Positions 1 through 12,625 of a stretch of DNA of 64,000 nt are shown one piece after another (the stretch's first letter is position 1; every line of letters starts with the position of its first letter). The notes below the pieces were generated by a model. That model saw only the letters and a program-made list of their open reading frames with translations, was not told the DNA's origin and did not search any database. This DNA is from Amphiura filiformis (Eukaryota; Echinodermata; Ophiuroidea; Amphilepidida; Amphiuridae), in the NCBI RefSeq assembly GCF_039555335.1, contig NC_092628.1, positions 102,322,647-102,386,646 of the forward strand, written 5' to 3'. The position numbers were made by a program, and so were the translations under genes.

Positions 1-349
1 AAAATGACATGCATGGCATGGGAGTTCGATCACTATCTTCGACTTCCCAATTACCTACATTAAGAGTCTACAAGCTATCCTACGCCAAATAAACAATGGG
101 CAAGATTTCTGTCTCAGAAATAACCCAGAAGCCTTCAAGTCAAACGTCTGTACTACCAATCTGTTATGCTCTTCAAAATCTAGTATCAACTAGTCAACAT
201 CAACCTGCCTCCCCGGGCTTGTTATGCATTCATCCTCTATCCGGCATACCATCCTTTGTGTGGCGCAAGCCTAATGCAACCATAGATGTATATAACTACT
301 CATTCTTTCCAATGACAATCCGTATTTGAAACAAAGACACCAAAATACT

Positions 350-680
350 CCCAGCCCATGAATCGGCGCAGGAACTGGCTAATGACTTTGCTAGCTTTTT
401 CAACAACAAGGTCACTACAATATATCAAGATCTTGGTAAAGACCAAGTTGATCTATACAGATATGACCCTCTGCACGAGAGACTAGTTTGTGTGAGTTAT
501 CATCAATGAAACCCTTCATACTGGTGTTTTCCCTGATAACCTAAAGCATTCTATTGTCACACCCACTATCAAACAAATCTCTTAACTCAAATGACTTGAG
601 CAATTTCAGACCTGTAGCTACCTGTATCCCATATTCAATTCATATTAAAACTTATTGAGAAACAGGCTGTTAGGAAATGC
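350..680 (+). pseudogene. Decayed LINE reverse-transcriptase fragment (CR1/L2-like)
   Basis: Broken reading frames encode recognisable pieces of a non-LTR retrotransposon ORF2. Near 361-470 one frame reads SAQELANDFASFFNNKV, like the linker before the reverse transcriptase in CR1/L2-type elements. Near 503-580 another reads INETLHTGVFPDNLKHS, and near 588-620 LSNFRPVA, matching the start of the RT domain (the usual NYRPIS-type motif). Stops and frame changes separate the pieces and the catalytic YADD part is absent, so it is dead. The family is known from the motifs; the exact clade is inferred. Confidence 0.6.
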
Positions 681-1489
681 ATGGAAAGTAAGAAAAACAA
701 AGCCAGGCAGAATGGTGTGAAAGAAATGGAACAGAAATGACGCAATCTAACCCTGAATGAGATGGTCAATTGCCAGACCGACAGAGTCGGCCTCGGTTAC
801 AAAAGAAACCAGAAGCTGATCAGAGTCATCAAGTGCCTCACCGGGCTAGTGAAGTAAAAGGTGTAGACGAGGAGTACACGTTGTTTCTACCTTTATGAAT
901 TGTAATGCCAGTGGTTGAATTGGGAGTCTGCTATGCAGGTCAATACCTCCTGCAAGAATCTTCTGTATGTCTGGACACCAGAGTTGATGCTCGGGAGGGA
1001 GTTGATGTCCTTCTTTCATGCAATTCATGATTAACTTCCCCCTCCTACCAATCTAAAGCTGTGAGGCAAAACAAATCTAGAACTCTAGGACTTGCGTCAT
1101 TGCACGCTGTTCCACATCCTCAATGCTTGCAGCTACTCAATACTCACGAAGCGAATGTACAACTGGCGCCACACCCGGGCGCCACAACCAAACACTGAGA
1201 GAAATTGAATCAGGTCCGATATCATACATCGTATAGGGGCAAGCTAAAACCTCAATACACCCGAGACTCTAGCCGACTTCATCTCTACTTGTATACAATT
1301 GCTTTTCGTACAACTGATGGCATGTACAGCGCCTTCACACATGTACTACGAATGGATGCCAAGAAAGCTGTGGCATATACACAAGTTGTGTGAAACAACT
1401 TGACTTTTATTTCCACGGACAATGATGAACTTCCCCAAAGGATTTGCATTTCCCAACTGAAAAGCGCCTTTCGTCTGGTTAGGTCGCTG

Positions 1490-2410
1490 TTACCAGATGT
1501 CATCATAGATCATATACTTGAGGTTGGAGACGTACATGATAGGCCCTCCAAATACTTGGAGTGGTGGCTGTGGGTTGCAGTTAATAGTCGTGTAAGCTAC
1601 TCTGTTTTGGATATACTGATGACAAGACCTATGCCCGTTGGATGGAGATTCGAGCAGTGCAATATCATCTGCGAAGTCGTAGCGTAAAGGGTAGCGTCTA
1701 GATTGACGGGGGTGTGTTACCACACCAGAAGTAGCACTTAGCACTGTCCAGATAGTCTTTGAGCACAATCAATAAGAACAGACCGGTAGGCATCTCCCTG
1801 CCAAACCCCAGCTGACACTTGGAATGGACCGGAAACATTGCCATCCATTATCACATACCAGTGACGTAGAACTGCAAACATAACATTCCATCTTGAAATC
1901 AATGAAGGTGATGGTAAAGTGGTAGCTGGTAACTCTGGAACACTTCCATGATTCTTCTAAGAACACGCCTTTGTTGTGCGCGGGGCGAAACCACCCTGTT
2001 TTTACTTTAGTATTGCATCATCATGGTCTCTTACTCTGATCAACAAGATCTTGTTATACACTTTCGCTGCTATTGACATCAGGGTTATTCCTTTGTAGGG
2101 ATGACGACATTTGTGATCCACTGCTCAAGAGGTGTAAGTGTTGTAAATACTTCGTCACAGAATTTGTGGAATATTTCCACGATTTATGTTATTGCAAAAT
2201 CCAAACGAGCAGCCTAATTGTCCGTCTTCATTTTCTTCAAGTGTAGGCAGATCGGCACAGATGGGAATGTATTGATCAGCAGATATGGTTAGACCAGAGG
2301 TTGGTAGTCCATTATCATTGTTGGGTAAAGTGCAGAAGTAACTCCTTCCACTTAGTAAGGATCTTATTGTCACTTGAATTATTAAGGGGGGCAGTTCCAT
2401 CTCTTTTCTT
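1490..2410 (-). pseudogene. Decayed non-LTR retrotransposon RT fragment, minus strand
   Basis: Read on the minus strand, about 2070-2110 encodes YRGITLMSIAAKVYNKILL, the RT block usually written NYRGI-TLL-S. About 1650-1695 encodes DFADDIALLES, the catalytic FADD block. Further upstream (2155-2290) a frame contains DLPTLEEN, as found just before the RT in endonuclease/RT-type LINEs. The blocks are in the right order but in different frames, with stops and missing sequence between them. It is a different LINE type from the plus-strand fragment at 350-680 (FADDIALL rather than YADDTQLY). Confidence 0.6.
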
Positions 2411-2551
2411 TACTTTAAGAGTTGTCTTTTTGTTCTCACCAGAGATATCATGAACGAATTTCCATGTGGTGTTGTATTACCCTTTCTTGTTTCTCTATGT
2501 AAGTGGTTCGGCACAGACATGGCAGATAGAAAGGTCTTGATCACAACAGGC

Positions 2552-2960
2552 CCCATGTCACAGGGGAAGTTGCTCAACTTCGTCCAAAATTGTCAAAAAT
2601 GACCAAAGTTGCACAAAGTTGCCTTAAGTTGCCTAAATATTTTGCAAAGTTGCGCAAAGTCGCTTTAAGTTGCTTAAATATTTTGCAAAGTTGCATTAAG
2701 TTGCCTAAATATTTTGCAAAGTTGCGCAAAGTTGCTTTAAGTTGCCTAAATATTTTGCAAAGTTGTCCAAAATTGCATTATGTTGCCTAAACATTTTGCA
2801 AAGTTGCGCAAAGTTGCATTAAGTTGCCGAAACATTTTACAAAGTTGCGGAAAGTTGCATTAAGTTTCCTAAACATTTTGTAAAGTTGCGCAAAGCTGCC
2901 CATATTTATGCAAAGTTGCCCAAAGTTGTGTAAACTTCTCATACAATTACGTCAAGTTGC
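2552..2960. repeat. AAAGTTGC tandem array, left copy
   Basis: Short degenerate units built on TTGCAAAGTTGC with variants (CCTAAATATTTTGC, CGCAAAGTTGC) repeat about 20-25 times. The array starts with a unique end beginning CCCCATGTCACAGGGG near 2553. The same end occurs in inverted orientation at 16454-16522. The only open frame here simply translates the repeat. Confidence 0.8.
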
Positions 2961-3164
2961 TGCTGGTTTTGCTGACTCACCCCAGAAGATTTTAAACCTA
3001 AAACCAACCCAAAAACACCCCCTACCTGCCTACATAGGCTATGCAATATAAATATGTCAAATGGCGTCCTCGAAATGTATAAATGGCCCCCTGACTTGCA
3101 TCACTGTTATTGGAGACTCAACTCTCATCAAAGTCTCATGTCAATTGGGATATTCCAGATAATA

Positions 3165-3485
3165 AAAGACCCCCCCTTATAGAGGGCAAATGTTTTTTTT
3201 TTAAAATCTGGGATTCCAAATTTGTTTTGCAAAAAATATCTGGAATTCCAGACCAAATCTCCACAAAAAGTATGGAATTCCCGGCACCTTCCACCAAAAC
3301 CCTATAGAGGGCAAACTATTTTTTGAAAAAAGTCTGGAATTCCAAATTCATTTTGGAAAAAATATCTGGAATTTCAGACCCAATCTCCGCAAAAAGTATG
3401 GAATTCCGGGCATATTCCACCAGAACCCCTATTGAGGGCAAACTTATTTTGGGGGGAAAAGTCTGGAATTCCAAATTCATTTTTA
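3165..3485. repeat. GGAATTCC-rich tandem repeat, about 125-131 bp period, about 2.5 copies
   Basis: The phrase CTGGAATTCCAAATT recurs at about 3206, 3330 and 3461. Each is followed by AAAATATCTGGAATT, a segment with GTATGGAATTCC, and a link with GAGGGCAAA. Open frames across it are repeat translations. Confidence 0.75.
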
Positions 3486-4701
3486 AAGTAATTTATTTTA
3501 ATTTTAATTTTAATATGTTTATTGCCCGGGTTTATTGCACAAGAAACAAATAAACAAACATCGACAAGATGTGTTGTGCAAAAAAAGGCATATAAGGCCC
3601 ACGGTTGGACCTTTTAATACACATCAGGGAAGTATACTAGTATTATAGGCCTACAATTGCGAGACAAACACATTTGCAAATAAGAAATAGGTTATGTTCA
3701 AATTGACAAATTTCGTAAACCAGAAATTTAGGCTATTCGTACATCAAACATACTATTTGAAATTGTGTCCTATCAACTTTTATAAAACGAGCAGGATTTT
3801 TCACTGTTTTATGGAAAATTGTATACGCATTGTATAAGCTATTATACACCTAGTATTATAAATATTGAATAATATATTAACAATATAAAACTAAAAGATG
3901 ATGAACACAACCTTTTTAAACATGTTTAAACAGATCTTATGGCTGATTTTTTGGTACTAGTAACTTATGAATGATTGATTTTGCCACTTGTTGCATTTAT
4001 TTTAATAGTATTAAAGACTACTCTAGTATTTTAATCATGTAAATAATTCAAATACATTGTACATACAGAAGGCCTATGTTTAAGACTCATATTTATTCAC
4101 TGCTATTATCTTATCAAAAACACTATAAGAATGTGTTTAATATACTCCAACCAGGCCAGTGAGCCTTTAATCATGTTAATCACAGTACAAGAATGCTCCA
4201 AATGCCATAAAGCATGTTACCTCTTGCCCCTAGCTCGCCCTATTTGACCTTTATAATATAGTGGTAGGTTTGAATTCACTGTGGTTTGAATTGGTAATAG
4301 CTTTACTTGCCATATTTGCTCTGGTATTTATACAGTATAACCAAAATACGTATTTACTGAATGGAATATTTTAAATAAACTTAAACATGAATAAAAGTGT
4401 CATAACAAATACTCATATTTTATAAATGAAATAATTAGGCCTTATTTGATAAGTATAAAAGTAATATACAAATCTACAAAGAACCTAGTGATATAATACT
4501 AATTACTATATGGTACACTCAGTGAATTAGAAATACATGCATGTACTTCTAAAATATTAGAACTAAGCCTAAGACAGTAGTTACGTACATCATTATAATA
4601 AAATATTTGTGTACATTATATAACACTTTTCAAACACTTTAGCAAATTAGCACATGAAAGTATGAGTAATGAGTTGCTTTTTAATGAGAAAATTATTAAT
4701 G
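3486..4701. other. AT-rich non-coding stretch
   Basis: No exon-like frame or recognisable gene. A run of ATTTTAATTTTAATTTTAAT lies near 3492 and several TAGGCCTA-type motifs are present. Otherwise nothing supportable. Confidence 0.5.
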
Positions 4702-5304
4702 TTAAGGGAACTGGAATGAGCGTTTTGAGCGTTTCGACAGCATTTTTGTGGGACATGAGAGCACATCAGACCTATCGAATTGCATTCGGAATACGAAGAA
4801 TGTCTTTCTGATATCAAATAATTTTCAGTTTATGAAATTCACGATATAATACTAATTTTATGACAAATTATTAAAATTTGATATTTTTCACATTTTGGAG
4901 ATATAACAGTCCTCGAAGTAAATTTTATAAATTTAATGATATAGTCTTAAAGTGTATGTAGCTGGGAGGAAAGGCCGACGATCAATTGAAAATTTTGACC
5001 TTTCATATTGAAGATATGGATTTTTTTCAAATTTTCAATTGATCGTCGGCTTTTCATCCCACCTGCATACACTTTTAGGTAGAAATCATCAGATTTATAA
5101 AGTTTACTTCGAGTACTGTTAAATATCAAAAATATAAATTTTAATGATTTGCCATAAAATGTGTATTACATTGCGAATTTCAAAAATCAAAATTATTTGA
5201 TATCAGAAGGCCATTCTTCGTATTCGGAATGCAATTCGATATGTTTGATGTGCTCTAATGTCCCACAATAAATACTGTCCAAACGTTCATACCCCTTCCC
5301 TTAA
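4702..5304. mobile_element. TTAA-flanked foldback element, family 2 (copy 1)
   Basis: Starts TTAAGGGAACTGG and ends CCCCTTCCCTTAA, so the ends are inverted and carry the TTAA target typical of piggyBac-type transposition. Subterminal sequence also pairs over a long distance: GTGGGACATGAGAGCACATC and GAATACGAAGAATG at the left return inverted at the right. A second inner inverted pair contains GATCGTCGGC. No transposase frame, so it is non-autonomous. Related copies: 10255-10912, 33632-34574 (with a nested copy) and 55017-55684. Confidence 0.8.
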
Positions 5305-6024
5305 TTTTAATACTTTAGTGTTGTTGTTGTGTTGTGACTGACTTCCTGCAAAGTGCCATTTGCTGTTTAGTTTTCGTTGTTTTTGGTATTAATCTTGGTA
5401 GGCCTATTATGAGTGTAGGCTATATTGGTGGCCTATAAACTTTTCTTATTTGCAGACATATTCAAATTAGGATATAAATGCATTTCAGACTAAAATTTTA
5501 CGGCGACAATTTAGGCCTACATGTTTAATATTTATCTCAATAGAATTTTTAGTATTTAACAGAATGCAGGAAGAATCACTTTATTTGGGCAGTTTTTGAA
5601 TTAATATTAATCACCATCTCTTCAAAAGTAACAAGGTTAACATACCGGCATGAGCTGTCATGATAGTATTAAAAAGACAAAGATAAATGCAATCAGATTT
5701 TGGAAAAATCATGTGCCTAGTTTTTGTAAAAAAAATAATTTTCAGCGCTTTTAGACCTTCTTAGCGGGCCTGAATAGCCCCTGAAAATGTGGTTCATTTT
5801 CCAACAAACAAACAAAAATTACCATAATATTGTGTAATTGAACTGAAGTTGAGCTTGAGCCTGTAAAGTTAATGAAGGCCAGGGCCATTATACATACACA
5901 GATTTTTTTTGGGAGGGTGCAGGAATTCCAAAAACCGGACTTTCAAATGATAGGCCTAACTGTACTTGGGCAGATTTGTGTACCCAAATCCCTCTACAAA
6001 TTGCCCTTGTCTGTGTAAATGCCT
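5305..6024. other. AT-rich non-coding stretch
   Basis: No coding signal or repeat boundary I can define. Contains several TAGGCCTA-type motifs. Confidence 0.4.
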
Positions 6025-8290
6025 TATCCCCTTTTTTCACGGCAGTGAAATGATGCCACTTTCCCCACATCTCATATGCACAGTTTATCCCTTACATATC
6101 CTGTGTCATGAATAGGTATTGTAGCCCACCAGCCCTGTGGTTATTAGTCTAGGAAATAATTCCTAATATCTCATACCCTTGTTTGTATGCCTTTATCTAA
6201 TCTTGCCACACATGACAACTTACTAATTAGCCCTAACCCGGAAAAGAGTCTGTCCAGGAGTAGGAATTTTTAGCCTTTTTAGAAACATGTTTGTAATTGG
6301 CTTATAGCCATCACATGCTGACAATACACATAACTGATCGATTAATCAAAACTAGCAGGTTCATGGCCAGGCCTGATTACAAAGTAAACATCATTCTGTA
6401 TAGAAAACTGTGCAGCAAGCGATTTACTTCAGAATTTTACTATATTGCACAAAACTAAGTCTATATCTAGGCCTATACTCTATAGTTAATTGAATGTTAG
6501 CTAATGTTTATTGACTCTTGTAATAACCCATGTGTAGGCCTATAGGCCTAAACCTGTATAATATTGGTGTTCATACATATCCCTGACCCTGACAAAAGCT
6601 AACAAGAGCAAGCTGTGTAATTATTTTGTTTACTTGTGATAAGATACAATTTTCTTCGTAGTAATATAGCCAAATTTGTTTCCTAGTAGGTGACTTAAGG
6701 GCAGAGTAATGGGAGAGAACATGGACCTTTTCGAGCTTCATTATTTCTGAATTGTATGTCCAAAGTATATAAAACTATACATTTTTAGAAATGAAATGAG
6801 TCAAGGAATCCCATTGTGACGTCAGATTTGTTCAAAAATCTCAAGTTTTTGAAAAAATCACAAAAATTCACTTTTTTACCCCAATTTTTTTGTGACAACT
6901 TAGAAAAAAATCCGTTCGGAGTAAAAAAAAATTCAGTTAGCTTTTCATGAAGAAGAGACATGAACTTAGGGAAGGTTTTTTTATTTTTTGAAATTCGTCT
7001 CTTTTTTCGAAATATTGAAAAAACATGTGAAAAAGCCATTTTGTCACTCTATTAAGCTAAAAATTGCACATAATGGTGTATATTTTTGTTTAAAACAAAT
7101 ATTTTGAAAAATGAAAAAACCTTCCCTAGACTTCGATGTACTCTAAAGGATAGTGCAAAAAGTTTACCCTTTGCTTGCATATTTTTCGAGTTATCTTGTC
7201 ACAAAAATCGCGCAATATTGTCAAAAGTGAACTCTGAGAAATCGACGTTTTAGTAAAAAAATGTCCAAATTATGCACAAAACGTCCTTAAATTTTAAAAC
7301 GGTAAGACTTTCACACTTGTAAAAGCTGTATCTGGTGCATGGTCTAAATATGCATCTTTTTGCACCAATGAATCTATAATGTCTGCTTTCAGTGCGCCAA
7401 AATTCAAAATAATTAAAAATCTAAGTGGCATTTTAACTGCAAATTTTTGTTTTGTTTACACCACATTTGCTGGCGTTAACAACATAAAGAATGCGCCTTG
7501 ACTGCGTTGGACATACGCGCAGAGTTGCGCCGCGTCCCGCGACGCGATTCGCGCGCGTAATCACAATATTTCGCATTCGCGCATTTCTGACTCATTATTT
7601 CCCGCCAATTTACTAAGCTGTCTTGAGCCATGTGACTTTTTAGAGTTGAAAAGAGTGAAATAAATCAAGCAAAAATACGAATAAATATTAGCAAGTTGTA
7701 TTTGATCAGTTTTAAGTGAAAAAATACATCTTAGTGTTGATAAATATCAAAAAATCTCAAATTCGGTCGTGGACGAATGTGTCTTCCATTACTCTGGCCT
7801 TAATAAAAATTCCTTTAAAAAGGAATGGGCGCCCAATGTGAGCTTGGTCGTGATGTGGTAAATTGCATGGTGTTTAGATTTGGTATTATTATCTCTGGCA
7901 AACCCGGTGACACCTCAATATAGAAATCAGACCTGACAATAGGTTGTAAGAGGGATAGCCTTTTCCAGGCACGAATTGGGTCATATATAAAGAAAGTTTT
8001 GCTACTTTGCAACACAATAAAAACCTAAATGCAAAACGAGATCCTGTAGGTGGCTCCCGAGGTGGCTTAAAAAGAGTAAATGCAAAATGAGGTTTTTAAA
8101 AAATATTGTTTTCCAGAGTCAAGACGCATGTATCATTATTAAGCATCATATCACTTATTTATTGTCGAATAAGTGCAGAGCTAGAGTAGGTTAGATATGA
8201 ATATTGAATGTTAGACCAAAGTAGCTCAAAGTACATGTGCTATACACCTGATCCGTGAACTTGTCTTTTTAAAGACAAATTCTTGTTAAA
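6025..8290. repeat. Long duplicated block A (inverted partner at 17205-22560)
   Basis: Reverse-complemented, this block matches 17205-17756 plus 22125-22560 over most of its length; for example TTCACGGCAGTGAAATGATG at 6038 against 22531-22555, and CTGATCCGTGAACTTGTC at 8248 against 17227-17247. It is interrupted by a TTAA element (6695-7803), and it has about 160 bp near 7860-8020 that the partner lacks. The partner has a 4.36-kb insertion instead. Probably an old dispersed repeat or segmental duplication; no coding content. Confidence 0.75.
6695..7803. mobile_element. TTAA-flanked 1.1-kb element, family 1 (copy 1)
   Basis: Begins TTAAGGGCAGAGTAATGGGA and ends CATTACTCTGGCCTTAA, giving short imperfect inverted ends and TTAA at both sides. 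The partner block at 17541-17556 shows the empty site GGTGACTTAATAAAA, which proves insertion at a single TTAA that was then duplicated. Two more copies lie in the opposite orientation at 38446-39527 and 39524-40636. The interior has a GC-rich patch (7500-7560) and no transposase frame. Likely a non-autonomous piggyBac-type element, inferred from TSD and ends. Confidence 0.88.
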
Positions 8291-9384
8291 ATTTGTTCTC
8301 CCACATTTGGACCTTTTTATTGGAAAAATAGCAAAACCGGACCCTTTTTGGCAGGCGGCGGATGACATGATTGAGCCGGCAACTTGTGAAACCGCCCGGC
8401 CGTATGGCATTTTCCAATATACTCAGTTAGTTTTGTGGGGTTCATTATCGAACCCCAACGGTTTTAGCTTGTATTTATATTATTTATCAACATAGGCCTA
8501 TTTGTTTGTGATATTTCAAGCGTTTTAAAATTTCAAAATAATCCCATTCAATTACACGGTTGACGATGGAAATTTACTGAATTTAGAGAATGCACGTCGT
8601 GCTTTTGGGCCGTGCTGCCGCTCCCCTGTACGGACTTGACGAAGGCCAAAGATACTAATTTAAAACTTAATGTGTTATTTGCACCACAGCGACGCCTTCA
8701 ATCAGGGGCGCAGCCTTTTACTGTGGAGGAGCAAAGCCAAATTTTTGTCCCCGTTTGTCCATTTTTGTCCCATTTTTAGTCATTTTAATGACACATTACT
8801 CTTTGCCGTCCCCATTTTTTCTGTTGCCACCATACCCCCAGCTCTATTTGCGATAATTATAAGCGCTGGAATGAAATAGCAATTTTCTCTGTAAAAAGTG
8901 CTTTACCTCATTTGTTAATTTTTGTTAATTAAATGGGGACATAATGTGATCAATGAAAACTAACATTTTGTGGAAAACAAATAAGAATCTACTCTTTGTT
9001 GAAATCGCACATTATTGCTTTAAAAATGTAGTTTATTTTTAGCACTGTATTTATCCCAGAAAGTGAAAATATGACCATAACTTTTGAATACATTATCCTG
9101 TTTTGCCAAATAAATCATAGCCAAATCACCTACCAATTCTAAGAATTGCATTTATTGTGTATAAAAATTCCGTATATGGGGTTCCTTACTAGTTCCATTT
9201 TTTCATTGATAATATCACCATTCTTTTCCAAAGTGATTCCAGATACATGGTGTAACAAAAATTGTTTTCTGTAACCCATTCATTCATAACCTGTTCTTTT
9301 TGTTTATATATAAAATTTGATATAGCTTGTTTGCAACAAGCAAAATGAAATTAATAACAATTAATGAGTAATGTGTAGGCCTAA
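8291..9384. other. Non-coding stretch
   Basis: No exon or complete repeat recognised. A GGGGCGCAGCC motif near 8704 resembles the start of a hAT-type MITE, but I could not find its other end. Confidence 0.35.
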
Positions 9385-9640
9385 ATTTATAATATACATA
9401 TACATACATACATACATACATTAAATTCTTATAAGGCGCAATATCCATTATGATCAAGGCGCCATACAAAATACAACAAATAATACCACATGAAATATAA
9501 TACAAAGCAAAAATACAAATTCAGATTAAAACAAATGAGTTTTCAAGAGTTTTTTGAAAACTGCAATTGAGCCGGCATTTCTTACATGCTGCGGAAGTGA
9601 GTTCCAAAGTGATGGGCCTGCAACAGAGAAGGCTTGTTCA
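9385..9640 (-). mobile_element. L2/CR1-type LINE 3' end
   Basis: On the minus strand 9635-9520 reads AFSVAGPSLWNSLPQHVRN, then FKKLLKTHLF and a stop. This is the conserved C-terminal tail of L2/CR1-clade ORF2 proteins (family knowledge). It is followed by a short 3' UTR containing GCGCCTTATAAG and a terminal (ATGT)n tail at about 9425-9390, as expected for this clade. Everything upstream is missing, so it is a 5'-truncated copy. Confidence 0.75.
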
Positions 9641-9805
9641 CCTATACATTTCTTACTAAATGGTATTGCATTAGCCATTTTCCCCAAAAATTACAATATC
9701 AATCAAAATTAACCAGGCCTCAGTGCTGTATAAACTTAATTGTTTGCATTTTTAAACACTACCTATTTTATAAACACCAGTTTTATTTTTTTAATAAATA
9801 TTATA

Positions 9806-9871
9806 GATAAATAAATAAATAAATAAATGAATGAATGAATGAATGAATGAATGAATGAATGAATGAATGAA

Positions 9872-9918
<47 letters not shown>

Positions 9919-9920
9919 AT
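9806..9920. repeat. (AAAT)n/(GAAT)n microsatellite
   Basis: Pure tetranucleotide runs: AAAT units, then about 12 GAAT units, then AAAT units again to 9920. A long minus-strand frame here is a translation of the microsatellite. Confidence 0.95.
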
Positions 9921-10254
9921 AGATAAACTATATACTAAATAGGGCCTAAATGTTAAGAATAATAGATCAAGAATAAAAAGCAAATAAAATCAATTAAAAA
10001 ATAAGCAAGAATGTATGTATGTATTTCTAAACTAGGCCTAGTATATTTTTCTGAAATCCTTAGTTCATCCTGGCATTACAATATTAAATTAATGCTTCAA
10101 TACAAATTCCTTGCAATTATTGCTATTTTGCAGGGCAACACTTGCAAGCAAATCGTGCCCATTGTACTAAATAAAATGGATGCATGGGACAATCTAAAAT
10201 TCAACAAAAAAATGGTACCCGACAATCTACAGCTTTTTCGAAAATATAGCGGTA

Positions 10255-10912
10255 TTAAGGGATGGGTTATGAACGTTTGGACAGTATTTATTGTGGGACA
10301 TTAGAGCACATCAGACATATCGAATTGCATTCTGAATACGAAGAATGTTCTTCTGATATCAACAATTTCTGATTTTTTGAAATTCCCAATGTAATACACA
10401 TTTTATGGCAAATGATTAAAAATGATATTTTTGATATTTAACAGTACTCGGAGTAAACTTGATGATTTATACTTAAAGTGTATGTATGTGGGATGAAAAG
10501 CCGACGATCAATTTAAAATTTTGACCTTTCGTTTTGAAGATATGGATTTTTTTTCACAAAACACCAACAAAAAAAAAGGTCTTTTGGGGGAAAAAAAATC
10601 CATATCTTCAATATGAAAGGTCAAAATTTTCAATTGATCGTCGGCTTTTCCTCCCAGCTACATACACTTTAAGAATAATATATCATTAGATTTATCAAAT
10701 TTACTTCGAGGACTGTTATAAATGAAAAATGTGAAAAATATCAAATTTTAATAGTTTATCATAAAATTTGTATTATATCGTGAATTTTAAAAATGAAAAT
10801 TATTTGATATCAGAAAGACATTCTTCGTATTCAGTTTCAGATTCGATATGTCTGATGTGCTCCCATATCCCACAAAAAATACTGTCGAAACGCTCAAACC
10901 AGATCCCTTAAA
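10255..10912. mobile_element. TTAA-flanked foldback element, family 2 (copy 2)
   Basis: TTAAGGGATGGGTTATGAAC at the left and CAGATCCCTTAA at the right. The left arm has GAACGTTTGGACAGTATTTA and GGGACATTAGAGCACATC; the right arm carries their inverted relatives. The central foldback includes CCATATCTTC twice in opposite orientation around 10540-10610. Confidence 0.8.
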
Positions 10913-12007
10913 ATTTAATATGAAAATTGAGGAAAAAAATATGGACTGATCCCAGAAATTGAGGAGTGGACGCGAAATGAATTGATTGAAGGGATCATTT
11001 GATGAGAGTCAGTTAATAAAATGGGGGTCAACAAGTTGAAAACTTGGCCCAGAAGAGCAAGTGAGATATTTTGTTTTCAAAAGTTATTTCGTTCATCACA
11101 CAAAAAGGAAATTTACATTTCATTTATAGTATTTACACATGTTACGGTTATGGTTACCCTAGCTCTGAAAATGCTATTAGCCTTTGACCCCTAGCCAGGT
11201 TCAGCACAGGGCCGGGTAATTCAAAACCGTCTATACATCTATGTAAGCTTCTGTAGATCAAGATGAATCAAGTTATGACATTGGTTCTTACTTTATGCAG
11301 ACTGGCAGACTCAAAATGATGGGAAGGGTAATGTTTTTATTTGGTATTGCAGTGAAATATAAATGTTTTGCCTTTTACTCTGTAACTTTTTTTGTCACAG
11401 AGAAACGTCACTTACATGATAAATTTAAATATACCTGTTTTGGATGAATGGCATTTTCTAAAATGTATTGAAATTATTTGATGAGAATGAAAATGTGTTA
11501 AAACATGAACAAAACTATTTCTAAAATTTATACATGAATTATTTCAAAACCAGTATTTGTCCAGGTATTTACTACTATAATTCCAATGTTTACAAGTATT
11601 TCCCAGTATAATTTCCAGTATCAGAGATGCCGCCTTTCCTTCTCATGTCTGAAGTCAAAATGTCTGTACTTTTAATATATATATTCAGCCCATTTTTGGG
11701 ACTTTTATCCAAATTTACACACTATTACAAGCTATTCCTATAGCATGAGTAAATAATTTTTCCAAATTGTTATGTTGAATCTTTGTTTTCCATATACCAT
11801 GTATACATTTCTTAAAAGCTCTTTTGTTACTTTTGAAGAGATGGTGCCCGTAACTGGTAACTACTAATTCAAAAACTGCTCAATATATACGTGACCCTTC
11901 CTGCATGCTTATAAATACTGTAATTTATAAAACATTTGAAAAAAAATGAAGCTACCGGTTATATTAAGAATAGAGTCTGAAAGGCTTTTAATATTTATTC
12001 AATTAAA
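10913..12007. other. AT-rich non-coding stretch
   Basis: No coding or repeat structure that I can support. Confidence 0.4.
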
Positions 12008-12625
12008 TACCGTAAAACCCCGTCTACAAGCATATATGGTTTTTTTTATGAAAGCTTAACTAATACTAATTTGGCGTATATATACCAATACAACATATTG
12101 GTCTTACAATAATACTTGTTTTTATCCGGGGGGGCACTCAACACAAATGACCATACGGGTATGCTCCCCGGAAAGACCCCCCTTTTGGGTTTCGCAGCTC
12201 CGAAAGACTCCCTATATTTGACCAAAATAAAGCTCCGAAAGACCCTTGATTTTGATAATTTCAGCTCTAAAAGACCCAAAATTGCTCATTCCTCGTATTT
12301 CTTGTTTTTTCAGGCGATTGTCAACCAAAAAGCCAAGAAAGACCCCTGATTTGGACTTTTCGCAGCTCCAAAAGACCCCATTTTACTTGTTCACAGCCCG
12401 GTTCGCAGCTCCGAAAGACCCCCTTTTACCGGTACGCCGTCAGCTCCCAAAGACCCACCACCTCAAAATTCCGGGGAGCATACCCACCAAAAATTTTGAT
12501 GTGCCCCCCAGGGTTTTTATATGCTTGAATCTGTAATTTATTTGTTCAAACTCCATAATGGCGCCTGGAATAAATTAGCTTTCATCAGAAGCACTCTATA
12601 TGCTTGTAGACGGGGTTTTACGGTA
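12008..12625. mobile_element. TA-flanked MITE with CCGTAAAACC ends, carrying a nested hAT-like MITE
   Basis: Inverted ends TACCGTAAAACCCCGTCTAC (12008) and GTAGACGGGGTTTTACGGTA (to 12625), each followed inward by AAGCATATA. Without the nested element (12126-12512 plus one 8-bp duplication) it is 223 bp, the same length as the uninterrupted copy at 61496-61718. A further relative lies near 34628. Confidence 0.87.
12126..12512. mobile_element. hAT-like MITE with 8-bp target-site duplication
   Basis: Ends CCGGGGGGGCAC and GTGCCCCCCAGG are inverted. The element is bracketed by GTTTTTAT at 12118-12125 and 12513-12520, an exact 8-bp duplication as made by hAT transposases. The interior repeats a GCTCCGAAAGACCC motif. 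Related element at 16532-16885. Confidence 0.85.

Noticed and set aside
2590-2790. 66-codon frame with repeating KLPKYFAKLRKV
   Set aside because: Direct translation of the AAAGTTGC array; the same applies to frames at 16034-16678.
9801-9983. Frame rich in LFIYLFIHSF
   Set aside because: Translation of the AAAT/GAAT microsatellite.
12116-12536. Overlapping open frames of 77-96 codons
   Set aside because: They translate the hAT-like MITE and its inner repeats; no domain and no exon borders.
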